In this document: positions 42,082-54,392 of the stretch, piece by piece
Layout of the letters: each line of letters starts with the position of its first letter
How positions within the stretch are numbered: position 1 is the first letter of the stretch
Origin: Nocardioides sp.
Lineage (GTDB): Bacteria; Actinomycetota; Actinomycetes; Propionibacteriales; Nocardioidaceae
Assembly: GCF_030149505.1 (NCBI RefSeq)
Contig: NZ_JASBRN010000077.1
Location: forward strand, 1-64,000
Reading direction: 5' to 3'
Length of the DNA: 64,000 nt
Program-made: the position numbers and the translations under genes
The notes under the pieces: model-generated
Databases searched by the model: none
The model's input: only the letters and a program-made list of their open reading frames with translations
What the model was told of the DNA's origin: nothing

Positions 42082-43086
42082 GTGAGCAGCGACTGGCCGC
42101 GCGTGCGGCTGCACGTGGTCACGGGCAAGGGCGGCACGGGCAAGACGACCGTGGCCGCGTCCCTCGCCCTGGCCTTGGCCTCCCACGGCAAGAACGTCCT
42201 GGTCTGCGAGGTCGAGGGTCGCCAGGGCCTCGCGCGGATGTTCGACGTCGACCCCCTGCCGTACGCCGAGACGCGGATCGCCACGGGCCTCCGGGGCCCC
42301 GACGGGAAGCCGCCGGGCACCGTGCACGCGCTGCACATCGACCCGGAGTCCGCGCTGCTGGAGTACCTCGCGATGTACTACCGCCTCGGCCGTGCCGGGA
42401 AGGCGTTGGACCGCTTCGGGGTCGTCGAGTTCGCCACGACCATCGCCCCCGGCGTCCGCGACGTGCTGCTCACCGGCAAGGTCTTCGAGGCGGTGCAGCG
42501 CAACAGCCGCAACAAGGGCGCCATCGAGTACGACGCGGTCGTGCTCGACGCGCCGCCGACCGGCCGGATCGTGCAGTTCCTCAACGTCAGCGACGAGCTC
42601 GCCGGGCTGGCCAAGGTCGGCCCGATCAAGTCGCAGGCCGACACGATGATGACGCTCTTCCGCTCCCCCCGCACCGCCGTGCACCTGGTGACCGTGCTGG
42701 AGGAGATGCCCGTGCAGGAGACCGCCGACGGCATCGCCGAGCTGCGCGCCGCCGGGCTGCCCGTGGGCGGGGTGGTGGTCAACCTGGTCCGCCCCCGCGC
42801 GCTCCCGGACGAGACCCTCGCGCTCGCGGGTGCGGGGAAGCTGGACAAGGAGGCCGTCCGGGCCGACCTGGAGCGGGTGGGCGTGAGCACGACCAAGGCC
42901 CTGGTCGACGGGCTGGCCGCCGAGGCGCGCGACCACGCCGAGCGACGGGCGCTCGAGGAGTCCCAGCGGGCCCTCGTGCAGCAGATGGGCGTGCCGACGT
43001 ACGAGCTGGAGCGGCTGGCGGGCGGCATCGACATGGGTGCGCTCTACGACCTCGCCGCCACGATGCGCGACCAGGGGCTGGGATGA
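42082..43086 (+). CDS. ArsA/Get3-like P-loop ATPase, first of pair
   Basis: 334 residues. Deviant Walker A 'GKGGTGKTTVAASLA' near 11-25, 'VCEVEGRQGLARMF' switch region, Walker B-like 'AVVLDAPPTGRIVQFL' near 155. Belongs to the conserved pair of ArsA-type ATPases next to wblA in actinobacteria. No arsenite genes are present and metal-ligand Cys residues are lacking, so the arsenic name is only a family label. The stop overlaps the second gene's ATG. Confidence 0.87.
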   Translation: MSSDWPRVRLHVVTGKGGTGKTTVAASLALALASHGKNVLVCEVEGRQGLARMFDVDPLPYAETRIATGLRGPDGKPPGTVHALHIDPESALLEYLAMYYRLGRAGKALDRFGVVEFATTIAPGVRDVLLTGKVFEAVQRNSRNKGAIEYDAVVLDAPPTGRIVQFLNVSDELAGLAKVGPIKSQADTMMTLFRSPRTAVHLVTVLEEMPVQETADGIAELRAAGLPVGGVVVNLVRPRALPDETLALAGAGKLDKEAVRADLERVGVSTTKALVDGLAAEARDHAERRALEESQRALVQQMGVPTYELERLAGGIDMGALYDLAATMRDQGLG

Positions 43087-44312
43087 GCACGACGCAGGGA
43101 GCCGGCCGCGCGACGACCCGCGGCAAGGGCCGGGTGGGCCCGCTGGCCGCCCACCCCGGCACGACCACCCGCCTGGACGTCGACGCCCTCATCGACGACC
43201 CCGCCACCGGGATCATCGTGTGCTGCGGCTCCGGAGGCGTCGGCAAGACCACCACCTCCGCGGCACTGGCGCTGCGTGCGGCCGAGCGCGGCCGCAAGGT
43301 CGTCGTCCTCACCATCGACCCCGCCCGCCGGCTGGCGCAGTCGATGGGCATCGAGGCCCTCGACAACACCCCGCGCCCCGTGGCCGGGATCGACCCGGCC
43401 GCCGGCGGCAGCCTGGACGCGATGATGCTGGACATGAAGTCGACCTTCGACGAGGTCGTCCTCAGCCAGGCCTCGCCCGAGAAGGCCAAGCAGATCCTCG
43501 AGAACCCCTTCTACATCGTGCTCTCGACCTCCTTCGCCGGGACGCAGGAGTACATGGCGATGGAGAAGCTGGGGCAGATCCACGCCGACGCCCAGGAGCG
43601 CGGCACCTACGACCTGATCGTCGTCGACACCCCACCCTCGCGCTCGGCGCTGGACTTCCTCGACGCACCCGAGCGGCTCTCCAGCTTCCTCGACGGCCGC
43701 TTCATCCGACTGATGCTCGCGCCCGCCAAGGGTCCGGCCCGGCTGATGACCGCCGGCCTCGGCCTCGTCACCGGGGCGCTGACCAAGGTGCTCGGCGCCC
43801 AGGTGCTGACCGACCTGCAGACCTTCGTCGCGGCGATCGACACCGTCTTCGGCGGGTTCCGCGTGCGCGCGCAGAAGACCTACGCGCTGCTGCAGGACCC
43901 GTCCACGGCGTTCGTCGTCGTGGCCGCGCCCGAGCCGGACGCGCTGCGCGAGGCGGCGTACTTCGTCGAGCGGCTCGAGGGCGACCGGATGCCCCTGGCC
44001 GGGCTCGTGGTCAACCGCGCCGGCCCGCAGCCGCGTGGGAAGCTGTCCGCCGAGGAGGCGAGCGCCGCCGTGCAGCGGCTCGAGGCCGCCGGGGACGCGC
44101 CCGCGGACGGGCCGGGTGACCCCACGCTGACGGCCGGGCTGCTGCGACTGCACGCGGACCGGATGACGACGCTGGCGCGCGAGGCGCAGCTGCGGGCGCG
44201 CTTCGAGGCCGGGCACCCGGGTGTCCCCACCGCGGTGGTGCCGGCGCTGGCCCGCGACGGGCACGGCCTCGGCGGGCTGCGCCGGGTCGGCGAGCTGCTC
44301 GCCGACGGCTGA
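43083..44312 (+). CDS. ArsA/Get3-like P-loop ATPase, second of pair
   Basis: 409 residues. Walker A 'GSGGVGKTTTSAALA' near 49-63, 'VLTIDPARRLAQSMG' near 78-92 (the IDPA motif of ArsA/Get3), 'VVDTPPSRSALDFLDAP' near 180. A C-terminal region from about 330 is variable. ATG overlaps the first gene's stop by four bases. The two proteins probably act together as a heteromer (inference from constant pairing). Confidence 0.88.
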   Translation: MSTTQGAGRATTRGKGRVGPLAAHPGTTTRLDVDALIDDPATGIIVCCGSGGVGKTTTSAALALRAAERGRKVVVLTIDPARRLAQSMGIEALDNTPRPVAGIDPAAGGSLDAMMLDMKSTFDEVVLSQASPEKAKQILENPFYIVLSTSFAGTQEYMAMEKLGQIHADAQERGTYDLIVVDTPPSRSALDFLDAPERLSSFLDGRFIRLMLAPAKGPARLMTAGLGLVTGALTKVLGAQVLTDLQTFVAAIDTVFGGFRVRAQKTYALLQDPSTAFVVVAAPEPDALREAAYFVERLEGDRMPLAGLVVNRAGPQPRGKLSAEEASAAVQRLEAAGDAPADGPGDPTLTAGLLRLHADRMTTLAREAQLRARFEAGHPGVPTAVVPALARDGHGLGGLRRVGELLADG

Positions 44313-44405
44313 GCGACGCCCGCGGACCAGCCGCTGGTCACGGACGCACTGCACCCGCACCCGCTCCACGGCGTACGCCGGTGGGCGGGTCGGGCAGGAC
44401 CCGGC

Positions 44406-44711
44406 TCAGGCCGGGTGCGAGACCTTCTCGGTCGCGGCGGTCGTCTGCGTCCGGGTGCGGGCGCTCTCCAGGACCTGGCGCCACGAGGCGGTCGGCCGAC
44501 GACGCAGCAGCGCGCGGCGCTCCCGCTCGGTCATGCCGCCCCAGACGCCCCACTCGATCTGGTTGTCGAGCGCCTCGGCGAGGCACTCGGTGCGCACCGG
44601 GCAGCCCTGGCAGACCTGCTTGGCCTTGTTCTGCTCCGCTCCCCTGACGAACAGCTGATCCGGCGACGCCGACTTGCACGCGGCGCGCGGAGTCCAGTCC
44701 TCAACCCACAT
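44406..44711 (-). CDS. wblA: WhiB-family regulator WblA (WhiB4-like)
   Basis: 101-residue iron-sulfur regulator of development and redox stress. The four cluster Cys are at 12, 34, 37 and 43 (C...CxxCx5C), and the WhiB turn 'GVWGGMTERERRALL' follows near 53-67. ATG 44711 is chosen because known WblA proteins begin close to 'W-x-DW'; ATG starts at 44753 and 44768 would add 14-19 residues. Flanking ArsA pair and PBP reproduce the standard wblA neighbourhood. A short hairpin (44400-44415) at the stop codon may terminate it. Confidence 0.9.
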   Translation of the reverse strand: MWVEDWTPRAACKSASPDQLFVRGAEQNKAKQVCQGCPVRTECLAEALDNQIEWGVWGGMTERERRALLRRRPTASWRQVLESARTRTQTTAATEKVSHPA

Positions 44712-44892
44712 GATGTCCCCACATCTGTCGAGGAGCAGGTAACGCGTCCCCATGACGCCTGCCCCCATGTCCCTGCCACAAAGTTAAGGGCCACGGCTGT
44801 GTGGGGGCAGACACGTTCAGCCCAATGCGCATGGTCCGAAATGACTAGTCCGGGGTGCCCCGCACCGATCCGGGGTGTAAAGGGCCCTCCCG

Positions 44893-44905
44893 TACGCTGG
44901 GGGCC
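44893..44905 (+). promoter_or_regulatory. Leaderless promoter -10 box of the class A PBP
   Basis: TACGCT (44893-44898), seven bases, then ATG 44906. This decides the start against the upstream frame opening at 44855. Confidence 0.6.
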
Positions 44906-47293
<2,388 letters not shown>

Positions 47294-47304
47294 CCCCGGC
47301 GCCC

Positions 47305-47348
47305 ACTCGGCACTCGTTCGAGCGTGACTCGGCGCCCGTTCGAGCGTG
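47305..47348. repeat. Two tandem copies of the 22-bp intergenic repeat
   Basis: Units 47305-47326 and 47327-47348 (ACTCGGC ... GTTCGAGCGTG) differ at two positions and are the reverse complement of the array at 5364-5429. They lie between the convergent PBP and YqeY-like genes; 47349-47436 has only GC-rich 'GTCGAGGCACGAGGAGCG' type sequence. Confidence 0.8.
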
Positions 47349-47436
47349 CGACCGCTGGTCGAGGCACGAGGAGCGTCAGCCACGAGCCACGAGACCCGGC
47401 GCCCCAGCGGGTCGCCCGGGACCGGGGCAGGTGCGC

Positions 47437-47895
47437 TCAGGCGCCGAGCTGGCGGCGTATCTCTGCCGCGACGGCGCCACCGTCGGCGCGACCCTTGACC
47501 TGGGGCGTGACCACGCCCATCACCTTGCCCATGGCCTTCATGCCCTCGGCGGCCGCACCCGTCGACTCGATGGCCGCGGCGACGATGTCGGCCACCTCGG
47601 CCTCCGTGAGCTGCTCGGGCAGGTAGTCGGCGATGACCGCGGCCTCGGCGCGCTCCTTCTCAGCGCTCTCGGCACGGCCTCCCTCGGCGAAGGCGACCGC
47701 GGCCTCGCGACGCTTCTTGGCCTCGGTGGTGAGCACCGCGACGACCTCGTCGTCGGTGAGGACCTTGGCGCTCTTGCCGGCGACCTCGGCGTTGGTCACG
47801 GCGGAGAGCACCATGCGCAGCGTCGAGGAGCGCAGCTCGTCGCGCGCCTTCATGGCGGTGGTCAGGTCGGCGCGCAGACGGTCCTTGAGGCTCAT
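47437..47895 (-). CDS. GatB/YqeY domain protein
   Basis: 152 residues. 'SLKDRLRADLTTAMKARDELRSSTLRMVLSAV' at the N-terminus and 'QLTEAEVADIV', 'MGKVMGVVTPQVKGRADGG' toward the end are the YqeY pattern (a tRNA-amidotransferase GatB C-terminal relative). Exact role unknown. ATG 47895 is chosen over 47904 because a -10-like CACAAT stands seven bases before it. Confidence 0.9.
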   Translation of the reverse strand: MSLKDRLRADLTTAMKARDELRSSTLRMVLSAVTNAEVAGKSAKVLTDDEVVAVLTTEAKKRREAAVAFAEGGRAESAEKERAEAAVIADYLPEQLTEAEVADIVAAAIESTGAAAEGMKAMGKVMGVVTPQVKGRADGGAVAAEIRRQLGA

Positions 47896-47908
47896 GGGCG
47901 CCATTGTG
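47896..47908 (-). promoter_or_regulatory. Possible leaderless -10 box of the YqeY-like gene
   Basis: Minus-strand CACAAT (47908-47903) then seven bases to ATG. The first base deviates from TANNNT. Confidence 0.4.
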
Positions 47909-47921
47909 GCAGCCTGGCCGG

Positions 47922-48875
47922 GTGCCGCTCACCCAGGATGACCCGCTCCCCCGCGCCCTCGCCGGGGTCGCGGTCGGCGGACTCGCCGCGGGCCTGGCGA
48001 CGACGGCGTACGCCGGGTGGGAGGCGCGGCGCTACGTGCTGCGCGAGCGGACGCTGCCGGTGCTCCCGGTGGGCGCTCGCCCGCTGCGGGTGCTGCACCT
48101 GACCGACCTGCACCTCACCCCGGGCCAGCGCGCCAAGCGGGAGTGGCTGGCCGGCCTCGGAGGACTCGCCCCGACGCTCGACCTGGTCGTCGACACCGGG
48201 GACAACCTGGCGCACCGCGGCGCGGTCCCGGTGGTGCGAGACGCGCTCGGGCCGTTGCTGGACGTCCCGGGCGTCTTCGTCCACGGCAGCAACGACTACT
48301 TCGAGCCCAGCTTCCGCAACCCCTTCCGGTACCTGCTGCCCGACGACGGGAAGCGGCACACCGACGTGCCTGCGCTGCCGTGGCGCGAGCTGTCGCGCAC
48401 CTTCACCGACGCCGGCTGGCTGGACCTCACCAACACCCGCGACCGGCTGCGGGTGGGCGACCTCGACGTCGCGCTCGCCGGGGTCGACGACCCGCACCTG
48501 GGCTACGACCGGCTCGAGGACGTCGCCGGACCGGCCGACCGCGGCGCCGACCTGCGCCTGGCGGTCACGCACGCGCCGTACCTGCGGGTGCTCGACGCCT
48601 TCGCGCGCGACGGCTACGACGCCGTGCTGGCCGGCCACACCCACGGCGGGCAGGTCTGCCTCCCGGGCGGTCGGGCGCTCACGACCAACTGCGACCTCGA
48701 GCCCGCCCGGGCTCGCGGCGTGCACCGCCACCCGGCGGACTCCCGCCCCGGGGACCCCGGCTCGACGTGGATGCACGTCGGTGCCGGGCTGGGCACCTCG
48801 CCGTACGCGCGGGTCCGGATCGCCTGCCGCCCCGAGGCCGTCCTGCTGACCCTGGTCCCGATTGGGGAGGGCTGA
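47922..48875 (+). CDS. Metallophosphoesterase with N-terminal membrane helix
   Basis: 317 residues. N-terminal helix ~12-30, then a calcineurin-like phosphoesterase domain: 'VLHLTDLHLTP' (D-x-H) near 58, 'VVDTGDNL' near 92, 'VHGSNDYF' (GND/E variant of GNHD with Ser-Asn-Asp) near 123, 'AGHTHGGQV' near 238. Related to the YkuE-like phosphoesterases beside class A PBPs in actinobacteria. GTG 47922 is chosen; a TTG at 47904 is the alternative. Confidence 0.88.
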   Translation: MPLTQDDPLPRALAGVAVGGLAAGLATTAYAGWEARRYVLRERTLPVLPVGARPLRVLHLTDLHLTPGQRAKREWLAGLGGLAPTLDLVVDTGDNLAHRGAVPVVRDALGPLLDVPGVFVHGSNDYFEPSFRNPFRYLLPDDGKRHTDVPALPWRELSRTFTDAGWLDLTNTRDRLRVGDLDVALAGVDDPHLGYDRLEDVAGPADRGADLRLAVTHAPYLRVLDAFARDGYDAVLAGHTHGGQVCLPGGRALTTNCDLEPARARGVHRHPADSRPGDPGSTWMHVGAGLGTSPYARVRIACRPEAVLLTLVPIGEG

Positions 48876-48892
48876 GCCCGCTCGGCTATGCT
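48862..48892 (+). promoter_or_regulatory. Promoter of tRNA-Pro
   Basis: TATGCT (48887-48892) is a good -10; TTGGGG (48862-48867) is a possible -35 with a 19-base spacer. Mature tRNA begins 45 bases after the -10. Confidence 0.5.
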
Positions 48893-48936
48893 CCGACGCG
48901 GACCTGCCCCTGAGGCATCTCACCGGGCGGTCCGAT

Positions 48937-49010
48937 CGGGCTGTGGCGCAGCTTGGTAGCGCGCCTCGTTCGGGACGAGGAGGCCGCAGGTTCAAATCCT
49001 GTCAGCCCGA
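48937..49010 (+). tRNA. tRNA-Pro(CGG)
   Basis: 74 bases fold into a full cloverleaf: acceptor CGGGCTG/CAGCCCG, D arm GCGC...GCGC, anticodon stem CCTCG/CGAGG with loop TTCGGGA (anticodon CGG), T arm GCAGG-TTCAAAT-CCTGT, discriminator A. CCA is not encoded. Confidence 0.95.
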
Positions 49011-49015
49011 CAGCG

Positions 49016-49044
49016 GGGCCCGGATCCGTCGAGGATCCGGGCCC
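49016..49044 (+). terminator. Terminator of tRNA-Pro
   Basis: GGGCCCGGATCC (49016-49027), loop GTCGA, and its complement (49033-49044), followed by a pyrimidine-rich run. Confidence 0.85.
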
Positions 49045-49121
49045 TCCCTGCTTCCTGCTCCCTTCTCGAGCACCGCACGTCCGGCGCATCCGGAAGCCGC
49101 GTCGGCGGCGTCGAGGTGCGT

Positions 49122-49136
49122 GACATGATCGGGCGC
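49122..49136 (+). promoter_or_regulatory. Possible extended -10, leaderless start of the Pro/Ala-rich membrane protein
   Basis: CATGAT (49124-49129), with a TG-x-type extension at its 5' side, is followed by seven bases and ATG 49137. Confidence 0.35.
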
Positions 49137-50117
49137 ATGGGAGATGACCAGCGTCCTGACGCGCCCTCGCTGGAGGCACCCAGCCTCGGGAAGCTGCTCA
49201 AGCGGCGCAAGGGCCGTACGCCGGCCGCGGACCCCGCCACGGAGCAGCAGGCGCCCCCGGCCGACCGGGCCGCCGCCCCTGCCCCTGACCGAGCCCCTGA
49301 CCGGGCCGTCGACCCTGCCGCGCCGATCGAGGCGGCCCCCGTCGAGGCCGAGCCCGCGACGCCGCGTGCCGACAGCGCGCCGCCTGCCCAGTCGACTGCC
49401 CCGCCGACTGCCCCGCCGACTGCCCCGCCGACCCCGCAGTCCGCCCAGTCGACTGCCCCGCCCTCTGCCCGGCCGTCTGCTGAGCCGTCCGCCCAGCCGC
49501 CCGCGGCAGCCGCGTCCTCGCCCGACGAGGACACCACGGTGCTGCCCCCCGCGGCAGCCGCTCCCCCGGCAGCGGCCCGACCGGTCGTCCCGCCGGCGGC
49601 CGCGGTCCCGACTCCCGCCCCTGCCCCGACGCCCGCTCCCGCACCGGCCCCGACGCCGGTCGCTGCCGAGTCGGCCCCCGAGCCCGTGGCCGCCGAGCAG
49701 GCCTCCGCACCGACCCGGGCACCCCGGGCCACGCTGACCGTCGACGGACGGGTCGCCACCGGCGTCACCGGGCTCGTGGTCGGTCTGCTCGTCGTCGTCC
49801 TGACGGCCGGCTCGCTGGCCCTGTGCGAGAGCGTCCGCGGCGTCTCCAGCTGCGGCGGTGGCCCCGGCTTCCTGCTGCTGGTCCTGGTGATGGCCGGCAT
49901 GGTCGTCCTGGGCGGCGTGATGCTGCGCCTGGCCCGGGTCCCCGACCCGACCAGCACCAGCTTCCTCGCGGTCGGCCTGCTGGCGGTGCTCTCGCTGCTC
50001 TTCCTCGTCGACGTGCTGGAGGAGTGGTGGATGATCATCGTCATCCCGCTGCTCTCCGCCGCGATGTTCCTGCTCTCGCACTGGGTGACCACCCAGGTCG
50101 TCGACTCCGACGCCTGA
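49137..50117 (+). CDS. Pro/Ala-rich membrane protein, unknown function
   Basis: 326 residues. Residues 1-~205 are a disordered cytoplasmic region dominated by Pro and Ala with short repeats such as 'TAPPTAPPTAPP' and 'APAPTPAPAPAP'. The last 120 residues hold about four membrane helices with a Cys pair 'ALCESVRGVSSCGGG' between the first two. Start ATG 49137 fits the candidate promoter. Not recognised beyond this architecture. Confidence 0.7.
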   Translation: MGDDQRPDAPSLEAPSLGKLLKRRKGRTPAADPATEQQAPPADRAAAPAPDRAPDRAVDPAAPIEAAPVEAEPATPRADSAPPAQSTAPPTAPPTAPPTPQSAQSTAPPSARPSAEPSAQPPAAAASSPDEDTTVLPPAAAAPPAAARPVVPPAAAVPTPAPAPTPAPAPAPTPVAAESAPEPVAAEQASAPTRAPRATLTVDGRVATGVTGLVVGLLVVVLTAGSLALCESVRGVSSCGGGPGFLLLVLVMAGMVVLGGVMLRLARVPDPTSTSFLAVGLLAVLSLLFLVDVLEEWWMIIVIPLLSAAMFLLSHWVTTQVVDSDA

Positions 50118-50125
50118 CCGAACGG

Positions 50126-50176
50126 CCGAACGGGCAGGTCCTTCGTGCAGCGTGCACGAGAGACCTGCCCGTTCGG
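50126..50176. terminator. Two-level hairpin, bidirectional terminator
   Basis: CCGAACGGGCAGGTC (50126-50140) pairs with 50162-50176 over 15 bases, and TCGTGCA (50143-50149) with 50153-50159 inside it. It lies between convergent genes. Confidence 0.8.
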
Positions 50177-50200
50177 CGTCCCGGGGTCGGGCACATCGGG

Positions 50201-52542
<2,342 letters not shown>

Positions 52543-52680
52543 TGCTCTGGTCCCCTCGTCCCGTGTGCGGCGCGGTCACCCGTCGCGGGCGCGCCTGGTC
52601 GAAGCCCCGAGTCTACCGGCGGGGCCTGGGACGACCCGTCGGACTTTCCTGCCGTGGACGGGGGCGTCCCGGGGCCGGGC

Positions 52681-53298
52681 TCAGCCCTCGTCGGCGAGCA
52701 TCTGCTCGGCCGCGACCACCTGGTCGGCGTCGAGCTCGACGTCCACGTCGAGGCGGTCGTGGCTGACCACGGAGAGCAGCGCGTTGAGCGCGGCGCCGGC
52801 GAGGTTGCCCCAGCTGGAGACGTAGGAGAACTGCCACCACCACAGCGCCTCGCTGACGTGCCCGGCGCGGTAGTGGCGCAGACCGGTGTCGAGGTCGGTG
52901 GCGATCGCGGTGAGGTCGTCGGAGAGCTGGCTCTCGACCACCTCGGGCACGTAGGGGTCGAAGACGAAGCTGTAGGTGTCGACGTTGTCGAGCATCGAGG
53001 CCAGCCGCAGGCGCATCCGGTCCAGGTCGGGCTCGGGACCGACATCGGGCTGGTACTCGTCGCGGGGCACGAAGTCCTGCTGCGCGCCCAGCCGGGCACC
53101 GGCGAGCAGCACCTGGCTGATCTCGAGCAGCAGCAGGGAGATCGCCCGGCCGCCGTCCTCCTCCTCGGCGATCGCGCGCAAGGCCAGCAGGAAGCTGGCG
53201 ACCTGGTCGGCGATCTGCTGGGCGAACTCCATCGTGTCGGCGTCCAGGGCCGCGGCGGGCGCGGCGACGCCGGGGGTGGTGCTGCTCTCGATGCTCAT
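52681..53298 (-). CDS. DUF5063 protein
   Basis: 205 residues, all-helical, acidic: '[22 protein letters not shown]' near 25-46, '[20 protein letters not shown]' near 112, '[21 protein letters not shown]' near 147. Matches the DUF5063 family found beside recR in actinobacteria. No catalytic motif. ATG overlaps the recR stop by four bases. The gap 52543-52680 upstream of ask shows nothing recognisable. Confidence 0.85.
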   Translation of the reverse strand: MSIESSTTPGVAAPAAALDADTMEFAQQIADQVASFLLALRAIAEEEDGGRAISLLLLEISQVLLAGARLGAQQDFVPRDEYQPDVGPEPDLDRMRLRLASMLDNVDTYSFVFDPYVPEVVESQLSDDLTAIATDLDTGLRHYRAGHVSEALWWWQFSYVSSWGNLAGAALNALLSVVSHDRLDVDVELDADQVVAAEQMLADEG

Positions 53299-53891
53299 TC
53301 TGCTGCTCGCCTCCCCGCGAACGCGCGGCCCAGGGTCACCTCGTCGGCGTACTCCAGGTCGCCGCCTACGGGCAGTCCACTCGCCAGGCGCGTGACGCGC
53401 AAGTCCAGCACCTTGAGCATCCGGGTGAGGTACGTCGCCGTGGCCTCGCCCTCGAGGTTGGGATCCGTGGCCAGGATGACCTCGGTGACGGCGCCGTCGG
53501 CCAGCCGCGTCATGAGCTCGCGGACCCGCAGCTGGTCGGGACCGATGCCGTCGATCGGGCTGATCGCGCCGCCCAGGACGTGGTAGCGACCGCGGTACTC
53601 CCGGGTGCGCTCGATCGCGACGACGTCCTTGTACTCCTCGACCACGCACAGCACGCTCGGGTCCCGGCGCGGGTCGCGGCAGATGCGGCACTGCTCGTCC
53701 TCGCTGACGTTGCCGCAGATCGTGCAGAACTGCACCTTGGCCTTGACCTCGATGAGCACGTCGGCCAGGCGGCGTACGTCGACGGGGTCGGCCTGGAGCA
53801 GGTGGAACGCGATGCGCTGGGCGCTCTTGGGGCCCACGCCCGGGAGCCGACCGAGCTCGTCGATCAGGTCCTGGACGACACCTTCGTACAC
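53295..53891 (-). CDS. recR: Recombination protein RecR
   Basis: RecFOR-pathway protein, 198 residues. Helix-hairpin-helix '[17 protein letters not shown]' near 16-32, zinc finger '[16 protein letters not shown]' near 56-71, Toprim domain '[14 protein letters not shown]' onward with '[21 protein letters not shown]' near 100-120. GTG start at 53891. The ybaB-recR order behind dnaX is standard. Confidence 0.96.
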   Translation of the reverse strand: MYEGVVQDLIDELGRLPGVGPKSAQRIAFHLLQADPVDVRRLADVLIEVKAKVQFCTICGNVSEDEQCRICRDPRRDPSVLCVVEEYKDVVAIERTREYRGRYHVLGGAISPIDGIGPDQLRVRELMTRLADGAVTEVILATDPNLEGEATATYLTRMLKVLDLRVTRLASGLPVGGDLEYADEVTLGRAFAGRRAAE

Positions 53892-53900
53892 GCGGGCCCG

Positions 53901-54323
53901 CTAGAAGCCGAGGCGGCCGGGCGCCTGGCCCGGCTCCCCACCACCCAGCGCTCCGCCGAGCACGTCGCCGAGCCCGCCGCCCCCGCCGCCGAGACCGCCG
54001 GCCAACGGGCCCAGGGCCTCTCCGGCAGCCGCGTCGGCCTGGGACTTGGCGTCGCGGTAGGCCGCCACGACCATGTCGCCGAGGTCGGCGAGGTCGTCGG
54101 CGTCGTTGCCGTCGAAGCCGCCGGCGCGGATGTCGACACCCACCAGCTCGCCGGTGCCGTTGACCCGCACGGTCACGGCGCCCCCGGCGACGGTGCCCTC
54201 GAGGACCGTCTCGGCCAGGCGCTGCTGGGCCTGGGTCAGCTGCTCCTGCATCTGCTGGGCCTGCTGGAGCAGGGCGTTCATGTCGAGTCCGCCGCCCAGG
54301 GCGTCGAAGGGGTTCTGGCTCAT
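53901..54323 (-). CDS. YbaB/EbfC nucleoid-associated protein
   Basis: 140 residues. The DNA-binding YbaB core is at ~8-98 ('MNALLQQAQQMQEQLTQAQQ', 'AGGAVTVRVNGTGELVGVDI'). A Gly-rich tail (about 105-140) is longer than in E. coli YbaB. Lies between dnaX and recR. Confidence 0.93.
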   Translation of the reverse strand: MSQNPFDALGGGLDMNALLQQAQQMQEQLTQAQQRLAETVLEGTVAGGAVTVRVNGTGELVGVDIRAGGFDGNDADDLADLGDMVVAAYRDAKSQADAAAGEALGPLAGGLGGGGGGLGDVLGGALGGGEPGQAPGRLGF

Positions 54324-54392
54324 CTGGTCACCTCGGGTGGCTGGCGGGTCGGGCGCGGTGGTCGGGGTCCACTCAACACGATGGGTGGGGGC

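Noticed and set aside
42082..44312. Arsenic resistance operon
   Set aside because: ArsA-family ATPases only; no arsB, arsC, arsR or Cys metal site, and the pair belongs to the wblA neighbourhood.
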